Shown: positions 24,507 through 33,328 of the stretch, piece by piece
Layout of the letters: every line of letters begins with the position of its first letter
Position numbering within the stretch: position 1 is the first letter of the stretch
NCBI GenBank assembly: GCA_934402375.1
Contig: CAKRUB010000023.1
Coordinates: 1 to 49,687 of the forward strand
Length of the DNA stretch: 49,687 bases
Direction of reading: 5' to 3'
Origin: an uncultured Acetatifactor sp.
GTDB taxonomy: Bacteria; Bacillota; Clostridia; Lachnospirales; Lachnospiraceae
The notes under the pieces: generated by a model
The model's input: the letters and a program-made list of their open reading frames with translations, nothing else
The model's database searches: none
What the model was told of the DNA's origin: nothing
Made by a program: the position numbers and the translations under genes

Positions 24507-25910
24507 TTATTCTGCCTCGGATTCAATATCCAGACCAAGCTCTGTGATCGCTTCACCGAATGCTTCCATGTTTGCGAGGGGAGCTTCGGAGTAGTTACGG
24601 GCGGAAACAACACCCTTTGCGCCGTACTTGTAGGCGCATTTAACAGCCTTCTTGATGTCCTCGGGGCTGGAGGAAATCTGGTCAGCGCCTGTGGGCACAC
24701 CGGTAGGAATGCCGGGGAAGATGGGGATCTGGAAATCGGTGGCTTTTCCGATACGCTGGATTGCGTTTCCGATATATTCCGGTGTAAAGCCGTTCAGATC
24801 CAGATCCTCTGCCTTGGGCTGGTCGTGAAGACCAAGCACAGGGTAGAGTGCATCGATCAGCAGACCGAGACTCTCAAAGTCCTTGAATATGGTCTTATTT
24901 CTGCCTTCCACATAAGCCTTGAAACGGGGACCGGCAGGAATATTGTAAAGAATGGGCTTGAAGAAGTCGGCACAGCCCTTGAAATCTGCGTAATCGTACA
25001 TGGAGCGCATCCAGAAGGAAAAGCTCTCGGTGAACTGCCAGATACCGATACCGAAGGACTTCTCGGGAGCGATCCACTTTCCTACGCCGTAGACCTCCTT
25101 TGCCAGTGCGAGATGGCTTTCATACCACATGTTTTCCCACTGAAGGATTTCGGGGTAACGCATCAGGATACGGACAAAGGTTGCGAGGAAGCCATCGGGC
25201 ATCTCTTTTCCCGCCTTGCAGGATTGAACGTAATCGTACAGCTTCGTGTACCCTTCCTTTGCACGGTAGCCGTCGATACCCTTGCGGAACGCCTTTGCCA
25301 TGCAGTGCTCACAGAAGCAGCTGGGAGCTTCGCCGTCCAGCACGGCAACCAGACCGCTCTTTCTCTCGAGATTCCAGAGGATACCTGCAACGTCATGATT
25401 CTTGCAGATGTCTTCCACACAGGATCTCCACCAGTGCGTGTAATTCGGATTGTTGTAGCAGGGAATCTTTCCGCGGCGGCCCATGTGGTCTACCTCGAGA
25501 ATATGTACCCATCCGGGAACCCATAAGGACTTAGGGTTGGGGCGGGAGGTCTCACAATAGTAAATATAAGTATCCATATTGCGCTCTTTCGCCTTCGGAA
25601 TGACATCCCTTAAGGTGTCAAAGCCCTTGTACAAGGGATCAGGGGCTTCAAAATGCTTGATGAGGGATCCCTCGTAGTAAACGGGATCGGGTTTGAAGAA
25701 AGCACCGCCCTGCAGATTGTCGTCTTCCTGAGGACCGTGATCGGGGAAACCTTCCGAAGCACGTCCCGCGTTGCCTCTTGCCCATGAAATTGCGGAGATA
25801 AACAAGGAATTTACCTTGGCTTTATCGTGCAGATAATCAAGGGTATGTTCTACGCCTTCATCTACAAAGCTGATACTGCCGACCTGGGCACCTGTTACAT
25901 TTTTTTTCAT
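24507..25910 (-). CDS. Unassigned TIM-barrel, glycoside-hydrolase-like protein
   Basis: A 467-residue cytosolic protein with no signal peptide. The spacing of strands and aromatic residues suggests a (beta/alpha)8 barrel of the glycosidase-like kind. Acidic residues sit at strand ends (GILWNLERKSG), there is a cysteine knuckle CFCEHC near residue 205 and several Trp-rich loops. I do not recognise a defined family. It is the first gene of the operon read from the RpiR-divergent promoter; GGAGG lies ahead of the ATG at 25910. Company with two amidohydrolases suggests a small-molecule hydrolase or lyase, but this is only context. Confidence 0.6.
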   Translation of the reverse strand: MKKNVTGAQVGSISFVDEGVEHTLDYLHDKAKVNSLFISAISWARGNAGRASEGFPDHGPQEDDNLQGGAFFKPDPVYYEGSLIKHFEAPDPLYKGFDTLRDVIPKAKERNMDTYIYYCETSRPNPKSLWVPGWVHILEVDHMGRRGKIPCYNNPNYTHWWRSCVEDICKNHDVAGILWNLERKSGLVAVLDGEAPSCFCEHCMAKAFRKGIDGYRAKEGYTKLYDYVQSCKAGKEMPDGFLATFVRILMRYPEILQWENMWYESHLALAKEVYGVGKWIAPEKSFGIGIWQFTESFSFWMRSMYDYADFKGCADFFKPILYNIPAGPRFKAYVEGRNKTIFKDFESLGLLIDALYPVLGLHDQPKAEDLDLNGFTPEYIGNAIQRIGKATDFQIPIFPGIPTGVPTGADQISSSPEDIKKAVKCAYKYGAKGVVSARNYSEAPLANMEAFGEAITELGLDIESEAE

Positions 25911-25955
25911 AGCGTTCCTCCATTCTGCCATTCAGGCTTTGAAAAATTAAATGAC

Positions 25956-26142
25956 GCAAATCCTGCTTCATTTCACACAATAGCACATAAAAAGACGGAA
26001 AACAAGCATAAAATTTAAAAGAGTGATAAAATGCCGAAAAATCAAGTAAAATCAGCGATGCTGAAAAACGTGGAAAAAATATCTTGCAAGAATGCCATAA
26101 AAAAGATATAATATTTACAAAACAAGAAGCAGGAAATCCTGC
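25956..26142. promoter_or_regulatory. Divergent promoters with paired RpiR-site candidates
   Basis: The plus-strand promoter is TTGCAA (26084-26089) and TATAAT (26107-26112), 17-bp spacer. The minus-strand promoter is TTGTTT (complement of 26000-26005) and TATTGT (complement of 25977-25982), 17-bp spacer. Just downstream of the plus promoter lies the palindrome GCAGGAAATCCTGC (26129-26142). Just downstream of the minus promoter lies a partial copy, GCAAATCCTGC (25956-25966). They are natural candidates for binding by the RpiR regulator. Confidence 0.6.
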
Positions 26143-26163
26143 AAGAAGAACAGGGGTGAGGGC

Positions 26164-27021
26164 TTGGGAAGTATATTTGACAGAATCGCCCAGCGACGTT
26201 CCGATCTGAGTAACAGCTACAAGAAGGTTGCGGATTATCTGGAACAGAACTATGAAGATGCGGCATTCATGTCGGCGCTCCAGATTGCACAGGGCGCAGG
26301 AGTCAGCGAGTCGGTGGTAATCCGTTTTTCAAGAATACTGAATTACAGCGGGTTCCCTGAGATGAAAAGGTATCTGGAGGCGGAGGTCAAGAAAAACATG
26401 ACAATGCCTCAGAAGATGCGCAAAGCGGATGTCGGTGAGAATATTTCTTCCACAGATATTTACCGGGTAGTCATGACGCAGGAGTACAATAATATTCTGG
26501 GAACCATGAAGAATCCGTATAACCTGAACTCCTTTGAGCAGGTGGTGGATGCACTGGAGACTGCGGAAACGATCTATATTGTGGCGGTCAGGGTGCTGGA
26601 GTACATGGCGCAGATTCTGGAAAGTCTTCTGGGAGCGATCGGCAAAAGGGTCATCTGTATTAATCCTGAGAAGGCGATGGATATGCATCGGCTGGTACAT
26701 GCGGGAGACAGGGATGCCGCGATTCTGATTTCCTTTGCGAGATATGATAAGAGGATGGTCAGAGCCTCACGGTATCTGCGGCAGAACGGTGTGAAGATCG
26801 TGACGTTGGCAGACAGTCAGGAATCTCCGGATACGCGCGACGCCGATCTGGTTATCTATCTTCAGGTAGATTCCCATTCCCATACGAATTCCTATTGCGC
26901 CCTGAGCGCAGTCATGAACGCCCTCATTACAGCGCTGGGCAGCAGGGACAGGGAGAGAAAGCTTGCAAATCTGGATCTGGTGGAGGACTTGTCCGGCATA
27001 AAGGAGTTTACGGAAACATAA
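26164..27021 (+). CDS. MurR/RpiR family transcriptional regulator
   Basis: A 285-residue regulator. An N-terminal helix-turn-helix of the RpiR type occupies residues 1-77 (SYKKVADYLEQNYEDAAF, then GVSESVVIRFSRILNYSGF). A C-terminal SIS domain (about 125-260) includes TIYIVAVRVLEYMAQIL and AAILISFARYDKRMV. SIS domains bind phosphosugars or related metabolites as effectors. The start is a TTG at 26164 behind AGGGGTGAG, consistent with low expression. It is divergent from the amidohydrolase operon and directly upstream of the urease genes, so it may control either or both. Confidence 0.88.
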   Translation: MGSIFDRIAQRRSDLSNSYKKVADYLEQNYEDAAFMSALQIAQGAGVSESVVIRFSRILNYSGFPEMKRYLEAEVKKNMTMPQKMRKADVGENISSTDIYRVVMTQEYNNILGTMKNPYNLNSFEQVVDALETAETIYIVAVRVLEYMAQILESLLGAIGKRVICINPEKAMDMHRLVHAGDRDAAILISFARYDKRMVRASRYLRQNGVKIVTLADSQESPDTRDADLVIYLQVDSHSHTNSYCALSAVMNALITALGSRDRERKLANLDLVEDLSGIKEFTET

Positions 27022-27044
27022 AACAATAGAAATACATTTTGAAG

Positions 27045-27081
27045 ACAAAGATGTCTCTCAGGGGATGTCTTTGTTTTTTTA
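27045..27081 (+). terminator. Terminator-like hairpin just upstream of ureA
   Basis: ACAAAGA (27045-27051) pairs with TCTTTGT (27068-27074), followed by an unbroken T-run to 27080. The ureA ATG is only 22 bp further, leaving no room for a promoter between. Urease expression should therefore depend on read-through of this structure. Confidence 0.7.
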
Positions 27082-27102
27082 TTGCGCTAAGGAGGAAGGA
27101 TT

Positions 27103-27405
27103 ATGAGGATCACACCGAAGGAAGAGGAAAAGCTGATGCTTCATCTCGCAGGAATGCTTGCAAAGGAAAGACGTGCCCGCGGGTTAAAGCTGAACTACCC
27201 GGAGGCCGTTGCCTATATCAGTTCAGAACTGATGGAGATGGCAAGAGACGGAAAAACCGTTGTGGAGCTGATGTGTCTGGGAAATCAGATACTGACGAGG
27301 GATGATGTCATGGAAGGCGTTCCCGGCATGATCCACGAGATTCAGGTCGAGGCAACATTTCCCGACGGCACAAAGCTGGTAACGGTTCACAATCCGATCG
27401 TCTAA
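27103..27405 (+). CDS. ureA: Urease subunit gamma
   Basis: A 100-residue small urease subunit. It starts [17 protein letters not shown] and carries [14 protein letters not shown] and the conserved C-terminal HNPIV. It assembles with UreB and UreC into the cytosolic nickel enzyme that splits urea to ammonia and carbamate. AAGGAGGAAGG precedes the ATG. The three structural subunits are separate genes, as in most non-Helicobacter bacteria. Confidence 0.97.
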   Translation: MRITPKEEEKLMLHLAGMLAKERRARGLKLNYPEAVAYISSELMEMARDGKTVVELMCLGNQILTRDDVMEGVPGMIHEIQVEATFPDGTKLVTVHNPIV

Positions 27406-27426
27406 GAAAAGGAGGCTGATAAAGTC

Positions 27427-27804
27427 ATGGAAATCGGAGAAATCATATCGGAGAATGCACAGATTCTATTAAACGCAGGAAAAGAGGTTGTTGAGATAGA
27501 AGTGACCAATATCGGAGACAGACCGATTCAGGTGGGCTCTCATTTTCACTTCTTTGAGACGAACCAGTTATTGCGGTTCAACCGCAGAAAAGCTTATGGA
27601 TACAGACTTGACATTCCATCCGGAACCTCGGTCAGGTTTGAACCGGGCGAGGCGAAGACGGTGCAGCTTGTGGAGCTGGGAGGCAGAAAGAGGGTATTCG
27701 GACTGAATGACCTTACCTGTACACAGACAGGCAGCCATACACTGGAGAAGGCGATGCAGAATGCCCGGCTGAAGGGAATCGTCGGAGAGGAGGCAGAAGG
27801 ATGA
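27427..27804 (+). CDS. ureB: Urease subunit beta
   Basis: A 125-residue subunit. The conserved [19 protein letters not shown] and [16 protein letters not shown] motifs place it firmly in the UreB family. Its stop overlaps the ureC start by 4 bp, which implies coupled translation and equal stoichiometry. The C-terminus (residues 105-125) is charged and slightly longer than in the shortest family members. Confidence 0.97.
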   Translation: MEIGEIISENAQILLNAGKEVVEIEVTNIGDRPIQVGSHFHFFETNQLLRFNRRKAYGYRLDIPSGTSVRFEPGEAKTVQLVELGGRKRVFGLNDLTCTQTGSHTLEKAMQNARLKGIVGEEAEG

Positions 27805-29522
27805 GCTGTGTGATCGAAGGTGACCGCTATGCGATGATGTACGGACCGACAAAAGGCGACCGGATCAGGCTGGCGGATACGGAACTGGTAATACAGATTG
27901 AAAAGGACTTCACAACCTATGGGGATGAGGTCAAGTTCGGAGGAGGAAAGTCGATCCGTGACGGTATGGGGCAGAATGTGAATATGACCTCAGGGGACGG
28001 ATGTCTGGATCTTGTCATCACAAACTGTGTCATTCTGGATTACACCGGCATCTATAAAGCGGATATCGGCATCAAAGACGGAAGAATCGCAGGCATTGGC
28101 AAGGCGGGAAACCCGGATATTATGGATGGTGTCACAGAAGGAATGGTGATAGGGGCATCGACGGAAGCGCTGGCGGGTGAAAACCTGATCGTGACTGCCG
28201 GCGGAATTGATACGCATATTCACTTTATCAGTCCACAGCAAATCAACTGTGCGCTGTTCAGCGGCATCACAACAATGATCGGAGGCGGAACGGGACCGGC
28301 AGACGGAACCAACGCGACCACCTGTACCCCCGGACCATGGAATCTCGAGATGATGCTGCGGGCAGCGGAAGCGTACCCGATGAATATCGGCTATCTCGGA
28401 AAAGGAAACTGCAGCGCAGAGAAGCCGTTGGAGGAGCAGATTCTTGCGGGAGCGATGGGGCTTAAGATACATGAGGACTGGGGCGCAACCCCGGCGGTGA
28501 TCGACAGATGCTTAAGCGTTGCCGACCGGTATGACGTACAGGTCGCCATCCACACCGATACCTTGAATGAGGGCGGGTGCGTCGAAGATACTATTCATGC
28601 CATTGCAGGCAGGACAATCCATACCTACCACACGGAGGGCGCGGGCGGAGGACATGCGCCGGATATTATGCGGGTGGCGTCTTTTCCCTATATTCTGCCG
28701 TCTTCGACAAATCCGACGATGCCGTTTACACAGAATACACTGGATGAGCATCTTGACATGCTGATGGTGTGTCACCATCTGGACAATAAGATACCGGAGG
28801 ATGTGGCGTTTGCGGATTCCCGTATCCGGCCGGAGACGATAGCTGCCGAGGATGTGATGCATGACATGGGAGTGTTCAGCATGATGAGCTCGGATTCGCA
28901 GGCAATGGGGCGTGTCGGTGAAGTCATCACCCGCACATGGCAGACAGCACATAAGATGAAGCTGGAAAGAGGGCCTCTTGAAGAGGATGCTGAAAACGGG
29001 AACGATAATTTCAGGGTAAAGCGATATGTTTCAAAGTATACCATCAATCCGGCGATCACCCACGGAATCAGCGATTATGTAGGATCTGTGGAAAAGGGAA
29101 AGTTTGCGGATCTGGTGCTGTGGCAGCCGGCGTTCTTCGGGATAAAGCCGGAGATGATCATCAAGGGCGGAATGATCATCGCATCTAAGATGGGAGATGC
29201 CAATGCGTCCATCCCGACGACCCAGCCGGTGAAGTACCGACATATGTTCGCGGCGGACGGCACGGCAGTTGCAAAGAGCTGTATCACCTTCGTGTCAGGG
29301 GCTGCGTATGAGAACAGAATAGGGGAAAGATACGGGTTGGAGAAGACAATCCTTCCGGTAAGGAATTGCAGAACCTGCGGGAAGAAGGATATGAAATTTA
29401 ACGACAGACTTCCGAAGATTGAGGTGGATCCGGAGACTTATCAGGTGAAGGTGGACGGCGAAGTGATTTCTTCCAGATCGGCAGACAGGCTTCCGCTGAC
29501 ACAGCTATATTCTTTATTTTAG
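27801..29522 (+). CDS. ureC: Urease subunit alpha, catalytic
   Basis: A 573-residue catalytic subunit. Nickel ligands and active-site residues are all visible: H139 and H141 (DTHIHFIS), the carboxylated lysine K222 (GLKIHEDWG), the histidines of [12 protein letters not shown] and [12 protein letters not shown], the flap cysteine in MVCHHLDN and the aspartate in SSDSQAMG. Nothing suggests loss of activity. It hydrolyses urea and releases ammonia for assimilation or pH control. Confidence 0.98.
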   Translation: MSCVIEGDRYAMMYGPTKGDRIRLADTELVIQIEKDFTTYGDEVKFGGGKSIRDGMGQNVNMTSGDGCLDLVITNCVILDYTGIYKADIGIKDGRIAGIGKAGNPDIMDGVTEGMVIGASTEALAGENLIVTAGGIDTHIHFISPQQINCALFSGITTMIGGGTGPADGTNATTCTPGPWNLEMMLRAAEAYPMNIGYLGKGNCSAEKPLEEQILAGAMGLKIHEDWGATPAVIDRCLSVADRYDVQVAIHTDTLNEGGCVEDTIHAIAGRTIHTYHTEGAGGGHAPDIMRVASFPYILPSSTNPTMPFTQNTLDEHLDMLMVCHHLDNKIPEDVAFADSRIRPETIAAEDVMHDMGVFSMMSSDSQAMGRVGEVITRTWQTAHKMKLERGPLEEDAENGNDNFRVKRYVSKYTINPAITHGISDYVGSVEKGKFADLVLWQPAFFGIKPEMIIKGGMIIASKMGDANASIPTTQPVKYRHMFAADGTAVAKSCITFVSGAAYENRIGERYGLEKTILPVRNCRTCGKKDMKFNDRLPKIEVDPETYQVKVDGEVISSRSADRLPLTQLYSLF

Positions 29523-29540
29523 GGAAGGAGGATGAATGCA

Positions 29541-30026
29541 ATGTACATGATCGAGCATATGCCTGTAAACAAATTACAGCACAGGGACGGAGAGAAACAG
29601 GTGGACTACCTTGATTTTGAATGGCATGAACTCAACGGTAAGATTCACAGAATGCAGAGCAGAAACGGCAGAGACGTTGGAATACGTCTCGGGGACGAGG
29701 TGCTGCGGCACGGACTCAGAGACGGGGACATCCTGTATGAGGATGAGGAAGTCATTCTGGCGGTAAATGTCTTACCCTTTGAATTGCTTTGCGTTACGGT
29801 GGAGCCGGAGCATTCGGAAAACATTGCCCGGGTGTGCTATGAAATCGGAAATACCCATGCGGCGCTCTTCCGGGGAGACACGGACTTCGAGTTCCTCACG
29901 CCCTACAGCGAACCTTTGAAGAAATTATTGGAGAAGCTTCATGGTGTCCATGTGAAGGCAGAAGTGAGAAAACCGGATTTCGATGCAGCGATTTCGTCCG
30001 GCGCACACCATGCCCATAGTCACTGA
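29541..30026 (+). CDS. ureE: Urease accessory protein UreE, nickel metallochaperone
   Basis: A 161-residue nickel carrier. It has an N-terminal peptide-binding domain (about 1-75) and a C-terminal metal-binding domain. It contains GNTHAALFRGD with the metal histidine, and its C-terminal end is His-rich (GAHHAHSH). The His tail is short compared with enteric UreE. The ATG at 29541 is chosen because AAGGAGG ends at 29531; the earlier ATG at 29532 touches that site. It delivers nickel to the UreDFG-urease complex. Confidence 0.93.
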   Translation: MYMIEHMPVNKLQHRDGEKQVDYLDFEWHELNGKIHRMQSRNGRDVGIRLGDEVLRHGLRDGDILYEDEEVILAVNVLPFELLCVTVEPEHSENIARVCYEIGNTHAALFRGDTDFEFLTPYSEPLKKLLEKLHGVHVKAEVRKPDFDAAISSGAHHAHSH

Positions 30027-30030
30027 ACGG

Positions 30031-30720
30031 ATGGATACGGAGTTCATGCTCCTGCAGTTAAATGACGCAGCGTTCCCAATCGGGGCGTATTCCCATTCCT
30101 TCGGGCTGGAGACTTATGTACAGAGGGAGCTGGTGAAGGATGCGCCAACAGCAGAGAGCTTTGTCAGAAACAGGCTGGAGTATTCGCTGCAATATTACGA
30201 AGCTCTGTGCGCAAGACTTGCCTATGAGGCAGCCGTCGGGGAGAGTGCGGAAAAGCTGCTCCGGCTGGAAGGCATTCTGAGTTCGGCGCGTGTTCCGGCG
30301 GAAATACGAAGCGCCAACAAGAAAATGGGGCAGCGATTCCTGAAGACACTGATCAGTGCGGGGATGCTGGAGGAAAAGCCGGGGTTCCTCAAACAATATC
30401 TGGAAGGTGCGGCGGAGATGGGAACCTCGCAGTGTATTCTATATGGCATCGTCTGCTGGCTTTGCTCTGTGCCGGAGGAAAGAATGCTCAGCAATTATAT
30501 TTATGCGCAGACCTCAGCCATGGTTGTGAACTGCGTGAAGCTGATTCCGCTCAGCCAGAATGCAGGACAGGAGATTTTATTCCGGTGTCAGGAGCTGATG
30601 CGCCGGGTCGAAGAGAATGTGAGAAAGCTGACGCTGGCGGATGTCGCGCTCTCTACCCCGGGCTTCGACATCAGGTGTATGCAGCATGAAACGCTGTACA
30701 GCAGATTGTATATGTCCTGA
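30031..30720 (+). CDS. ureF: Urease accessory protein UreF
   Basis: An all-helical accessory protein of about 229 residues. The family start [20 protein letters not shown] is unmistakable. UreF bridges UreD and UreG in the activation complex and checks GTPase activity. Several in-frame ATGs (29983, 30010, 30031, 30046) are possible and none has a strong ribosome binding site. I chose 30031, four bases after the ureE stop, which fits translational coupling. Confidence 0.92.
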   Translation: MDTEFMLLQLNDAAFPIGAYSHSFGLETYVQRELVKDAPTAESFVRNRLEYSLQYYEALCARLAYEAAVGESAEKLLRLEGILSSARVPAEIRSANKKMGQRFLKTLISAGMLEEKPGFLKQYLEGAAEMGTSQCILYGIVCWLCSVPEERMLSNYIYAQTSAMVVNCVKLIPLSQNAGQEILFRCQELMRRVEENVRKLTLADVALSTPGFDIRCMQHETLYSRLYMS

Positions 30721-30749
30721 GAGGACTGCCCGCGAAAGGAGGAAGAGGT

Positions 30750-31346
30750 ATGTTTGTAAAGATAGGTGTGGCGGGGCCGGTTGGCTCCGGGAAGACGGCG
30801 CTGATCGAGAACCTGACACGAAAACTGTCGGGAGAATACAGCATCGGCGTTGTCACCAATGACATTTATACGAAGGAGGACGCAGAGTTCCTTTGCAAAA
30901 ACAGCGTTTTGCCGAAGGAACGGATTATCGGTGTGGAGACCGGAGGCTGTCCGCATACGGCGATCCGCGAGGATGCCTCGATGAATCTGGAAGCCGTTGA
31001 CGAGCTGCGCCGACGTTTCCCGGACATTAATCTGATGTTCATAGAAAGCGGGGGTGATAACCTTTCGGCAACCTTCAGCCCGGAGCTTGTGGATGCGACA
31101 ATCTTTGTAATTGATGTCGCGGAGGGCGACAAGATTCCGCGCAAGGGAGGGCCGGGCATTATCAGATCCGATCTTCTGGTCATCAATAAGATTGACCTCG
31201 CGCCGATGGTCGGTGCGGATCTGAATGTCATGAAACGCGACTCGGAGAAAATGCGCGGGAAGCGCCCATTTGTATTTACGAATATCAGAAATGATGAAGG
31301 AACCGAAGAAATTATAAAATGGATTAAGGAAAACATACTCTTTTAA
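30750..31346 (+). CDS. ureG: Urease accessory GTPase UreG
   Basis: A 198-residue SIMIBI-class GTPase. The P-loop is [10 protein letters not shown] near residue 9, with the metal-binding cysteine-histidine motif CPH in [13 protein letters not shown]. The [15 protein letters not shown] segment and NKIDLAP base-recognition motif are also present. It uses GTP hydrolysis to load nickel into apo-urease. AAAGGAGGAAG lies upstream. Confidence 0.97.
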   Translation: MFVKIGVAGPVGSGKTALIENLTRKLSGEYSIGVVTNDIYTKEDAEFLCKNSVLPKERIIGVETGGCPHTAIREDASMNLEAVDELRRRFPDINLMFIESGGDNLSATFSPELVDATIFVIDVAEGDKIPRKGGPGIIRSDLLVINKIDLAPMVGADLNVMKRDSEKMRGKRPFVFTNIRNDEGTEEIIKWIKENILF

Positions 31347-31347
31347 T

Positions 31348-32157
31348 ATGAAGAATCAATTCGGAAAGCTCTCAAAGCTGTTGCTGGAAACAGAATACAT
31401 GGAAGGAAGGACGGTTCTGCGGAGAGTGGAGTTCACCGCGCCCTTTAAGATCATGAAGCCGTTTCCCCGGAGGGACGGTGGACTTATGGTGATGCAGCAG
31501 ATGGCGTCTGCCGGAATCATGGAGGGCGATCGCCAGTATCAGGAGGTGTGCGTGGGGGACGGGTGCAGATTACTGCTTACCACGCAGTCCTTTGAAAAAA
31601 TATTCAAAATGCAGGGAGACTGTGCGGAGCGCGAGAGCCACATATATATAGGAAGAAACGCAGATTTCACTTACGAGCCGCTTCCGGTCATTCCCTTTGA
31701 AAAATCGGCGTTCGCCGGCACAACGACGGTGAGAATAGCAGATGGGACGGGGCGCTTTTCGTACAGAGAGATCATTGCCTGCGGCAGAGCGGGAATGGGA
31801 GAAAGATTCCGCTTTCGGAGCTTTCGGAATCGCATGGAAATTTATGAAGGAGACCGGCTGATCTATTACGACAATGCCGTCTATGAACCGGGGAAAATCA
31901 GGGTCGGAGGGCTTGGCTTCTTTGAAGGCTATACGCATCTGCTGACATGGATCATTGTCAACAGCAAACTGGATTCTGAAAAGCTGGCGGAAATCAGGGA
32001 ACTGCTGGATGCGTACGACACTGTGGACGGCGGCGTGACAGTGACGGAGCACGGAGATTTTGTGGTTAAGGCTTTCGGGCAGCAGGCGGAGACGTTGATG
32101 AACCTGTGCGGGCAGATAAAATTAAGGATAACGGAGGAGAAACAATGCAAAAGGTAA
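31348..32157 (+). CDS. ureD: Urease accessory protein UreD (UreH)
   Basis: A 269-residue accessory scaffold. Recognisable segments are FTAPFKIMKPFPR, then LTTQSFEKIFKMQGD, LPVIPFEKSAFAGTT and the C-terminal LMNLCGQIKL. It starts one base after the ureG stop with no clear ribosome binding site, so translation is probably coupled. Its 3' end overlaps the oxidoreductase gene by 13 bp. The order A-B-C-E-F-G-D is a common Firmicutes arrangement. No nickel or urea transporter follows in this window. Confidence 0.93.
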   Translation: MKNQFGKLSKLLLETEYMEGRTVLRRVEFTAPFKIMKPFPRRDGGLMVMQQMASAGIMEGDRQYQEVCVGDGCRLLLTTQSFEKIFKMQGDCAERESHIYIGRNADFTYEPLPVIPFEKSAFAGTTTVRIADGTGRFSYREIIACGRAGMGERFRFRSFRNRMEIYEGDRLIYYDNAVYEPGKIRVGGLGFFEGYTHLLTWIIVNSKLDSEKLAEIRELLDAYDTVDGGVTVTEHGDFVVKAFGQQAETLMNLCGQIKLRITEEKQCKR

Positions 32158-33242
32158 TGTTTGTAGGAATCGGGAAAAGAGGAGAACACTGCTGGCTCAA
32201 GCTCCTGCTGGAGAGAAAGGATATAAAGATTACGTCCATTGTGGAGCCTAACTTGTCCAGACATGAGGAACTGCGGGTAAATTATCCTGATCTGGCAGAG
32301 GCGCACTGGTACGAGGATCTTGACAGCGCATTAGAAGCGGGAGAGGCGGCGGAAACCGATTTTGCGGTGGTTACGACACCGCCGATGTCCCATTATGAAA
32401 TATCCGTAAAGTTAATGGATCAGGGAGTGGATGTGCTCTGTGAGAAGCCCACGGTTGTTCTGCTTGAGGATGCAATAAAAATGGCTGAACAGGCAAAAAA
32501 GCAGAACCGTTTCCTTTGGATTACCCAGAATTTCCGTTTCGCAGAGAGCAGCCAGTTTCTGCTGAACCGTGTTCGCAGCGGTGAGATGGGAAGCGCTGAG
32601 ATGGGAACAATAGCTTACCACAGGAACAGAGACGGCAAGGCTGACTGGCTGAATAAATATCCGCTGACGATGGAATATCCGATGCTTCTGGAACAATCGG
32701 AGCATCATTATGATCTGATGAGATATTGCTATGACCGGGAAGTAGTCAAGATCTACAGCAGGATGATGAATCCGTCATGGAGCATGTATGCAAATCAGGC
32801 AACCGTCAATACCATTTTTGAGATGGAAAGGGGAATGCTCGTGAACTACTGGGGCTCGTGGTCTTCCAGCCATGGTTATTTCGATTTCCAGTGGCGGACA
32901 GACTTCGCAAAAGGCGCGATTGTCCAGAAGCAGCTCTTCAGCGATGTCTATGTTGGGAAGCCGGACAGTGAAAAGCTGGAGAGAATGCCAATCGACATCA
33001 AACCGGAGGATGTGATGGTCTCCGATGCGAGAATCCTGCTGGATAAATTTGTAAACAGAAAGCAGCTGACGGATTTCCGGGGAATTCCCGATATTTATGA
33101 TAATCTGCTGACGCTGGCTCTTGTCTTTGCAACGATAGAGTCGGACAGAGATTCCAAAGCGATTTATATGGATGAATTCTATAAGCGGGAGGGAATTACT
33201 CCGTTCATCAGGAAGAGAGGATTGGGAAAGATTGAAAAATAA
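32145..33242 (+). CDS. Gfo/Idh/MocA family oxidoreductase
   Basis: A 365-residue NAD(P)-dependent oxidoreductase. The N-terminal Rossmann half is MFVGIGKRGEHCW with strand ITSIVEP, and the family signature EKP is in VLCEKPTVVL. The C-terminal beta-sheet domain holds EQSEHHYDLMRY, with the conserved histidines. The substrate is unknown; family members act on sugars, inositols and amino-sugars. It overlaps ureD and is followed by the aminotransferase at 33329. Its last codons (GKIEK, TAA) lie inside leader repeat copy C. Confidence 0.85.
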   Translation: MQKVMFVGIGKRGEHCWLKLLLERKDIKITSIVEPNLSRHEELRVNYPDLAEAHWYEDLDSALEAGEAAETDFAVVTTPPMSHYEISVKLMDQGVDVLCEKPTVVLLEDAIKMAEQAKKQNRFLWITQNFRFAESSQFLLNRVRSGEMGSAEMGTIAYHRNRDGKADWLNKYPLTMEYPMLLEQSEHHYDLMRYCYDREVVKIYSRMMNPSWSMYANQATVNTIFEMERGMLVNYWGSWSSSHGYFDFQWRTDFAKGAIVQKQLFSDVYVGKPDSEKLERMPIDIKPEDVMVSDARILLDKFVNRKQLTDFRGIPDIYDNLLTLALVFATIESDRDSKAIYMDEFYKREGITPFIRKRGLGKIEK

Positions 33243-33317
33243 AATTTTTCAATCACGAGATTTGTGTCCGCGCGCACTTGACACAAACTCGCTATGCGCA
33301 AAGAGCGTGCGCAGAAA
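33229..33317 (+). repeat. 89-nt structured leader repeat, copy C
   Basis: Full-length copy, same length as copy A and differing at only a few positions. The left arm of hairpin 1 supplies the last codons and stop of the preceding oxidoreductase. The 3' end lies 11 nt before the aminotransferase ATG. A T-to-C change in the loop of hairpin 2 (TCCGCGC) weakens its complementarity to the 3' end. Confidence 0.9.
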
Positions 33318-33328
33318 AGGGAATAAAT

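Noticed and set aside
24468..25526. Long 352-codon open frame on the plus strand
   Set aside because: It is antisense to the TIM-barrel gene, has no ribosome binding site and no family resemblance; it is a shadow frame.
33278..33328. N-terminal extension beginning MTQTRYAQ on the aminotransferase (and the same on the amidohydrolase at 22235-22285)
   Set aside because: It is the translation of the leader repeat in one frame. Good ribosome binding sites lie after it and the protein families start at the later ATG.
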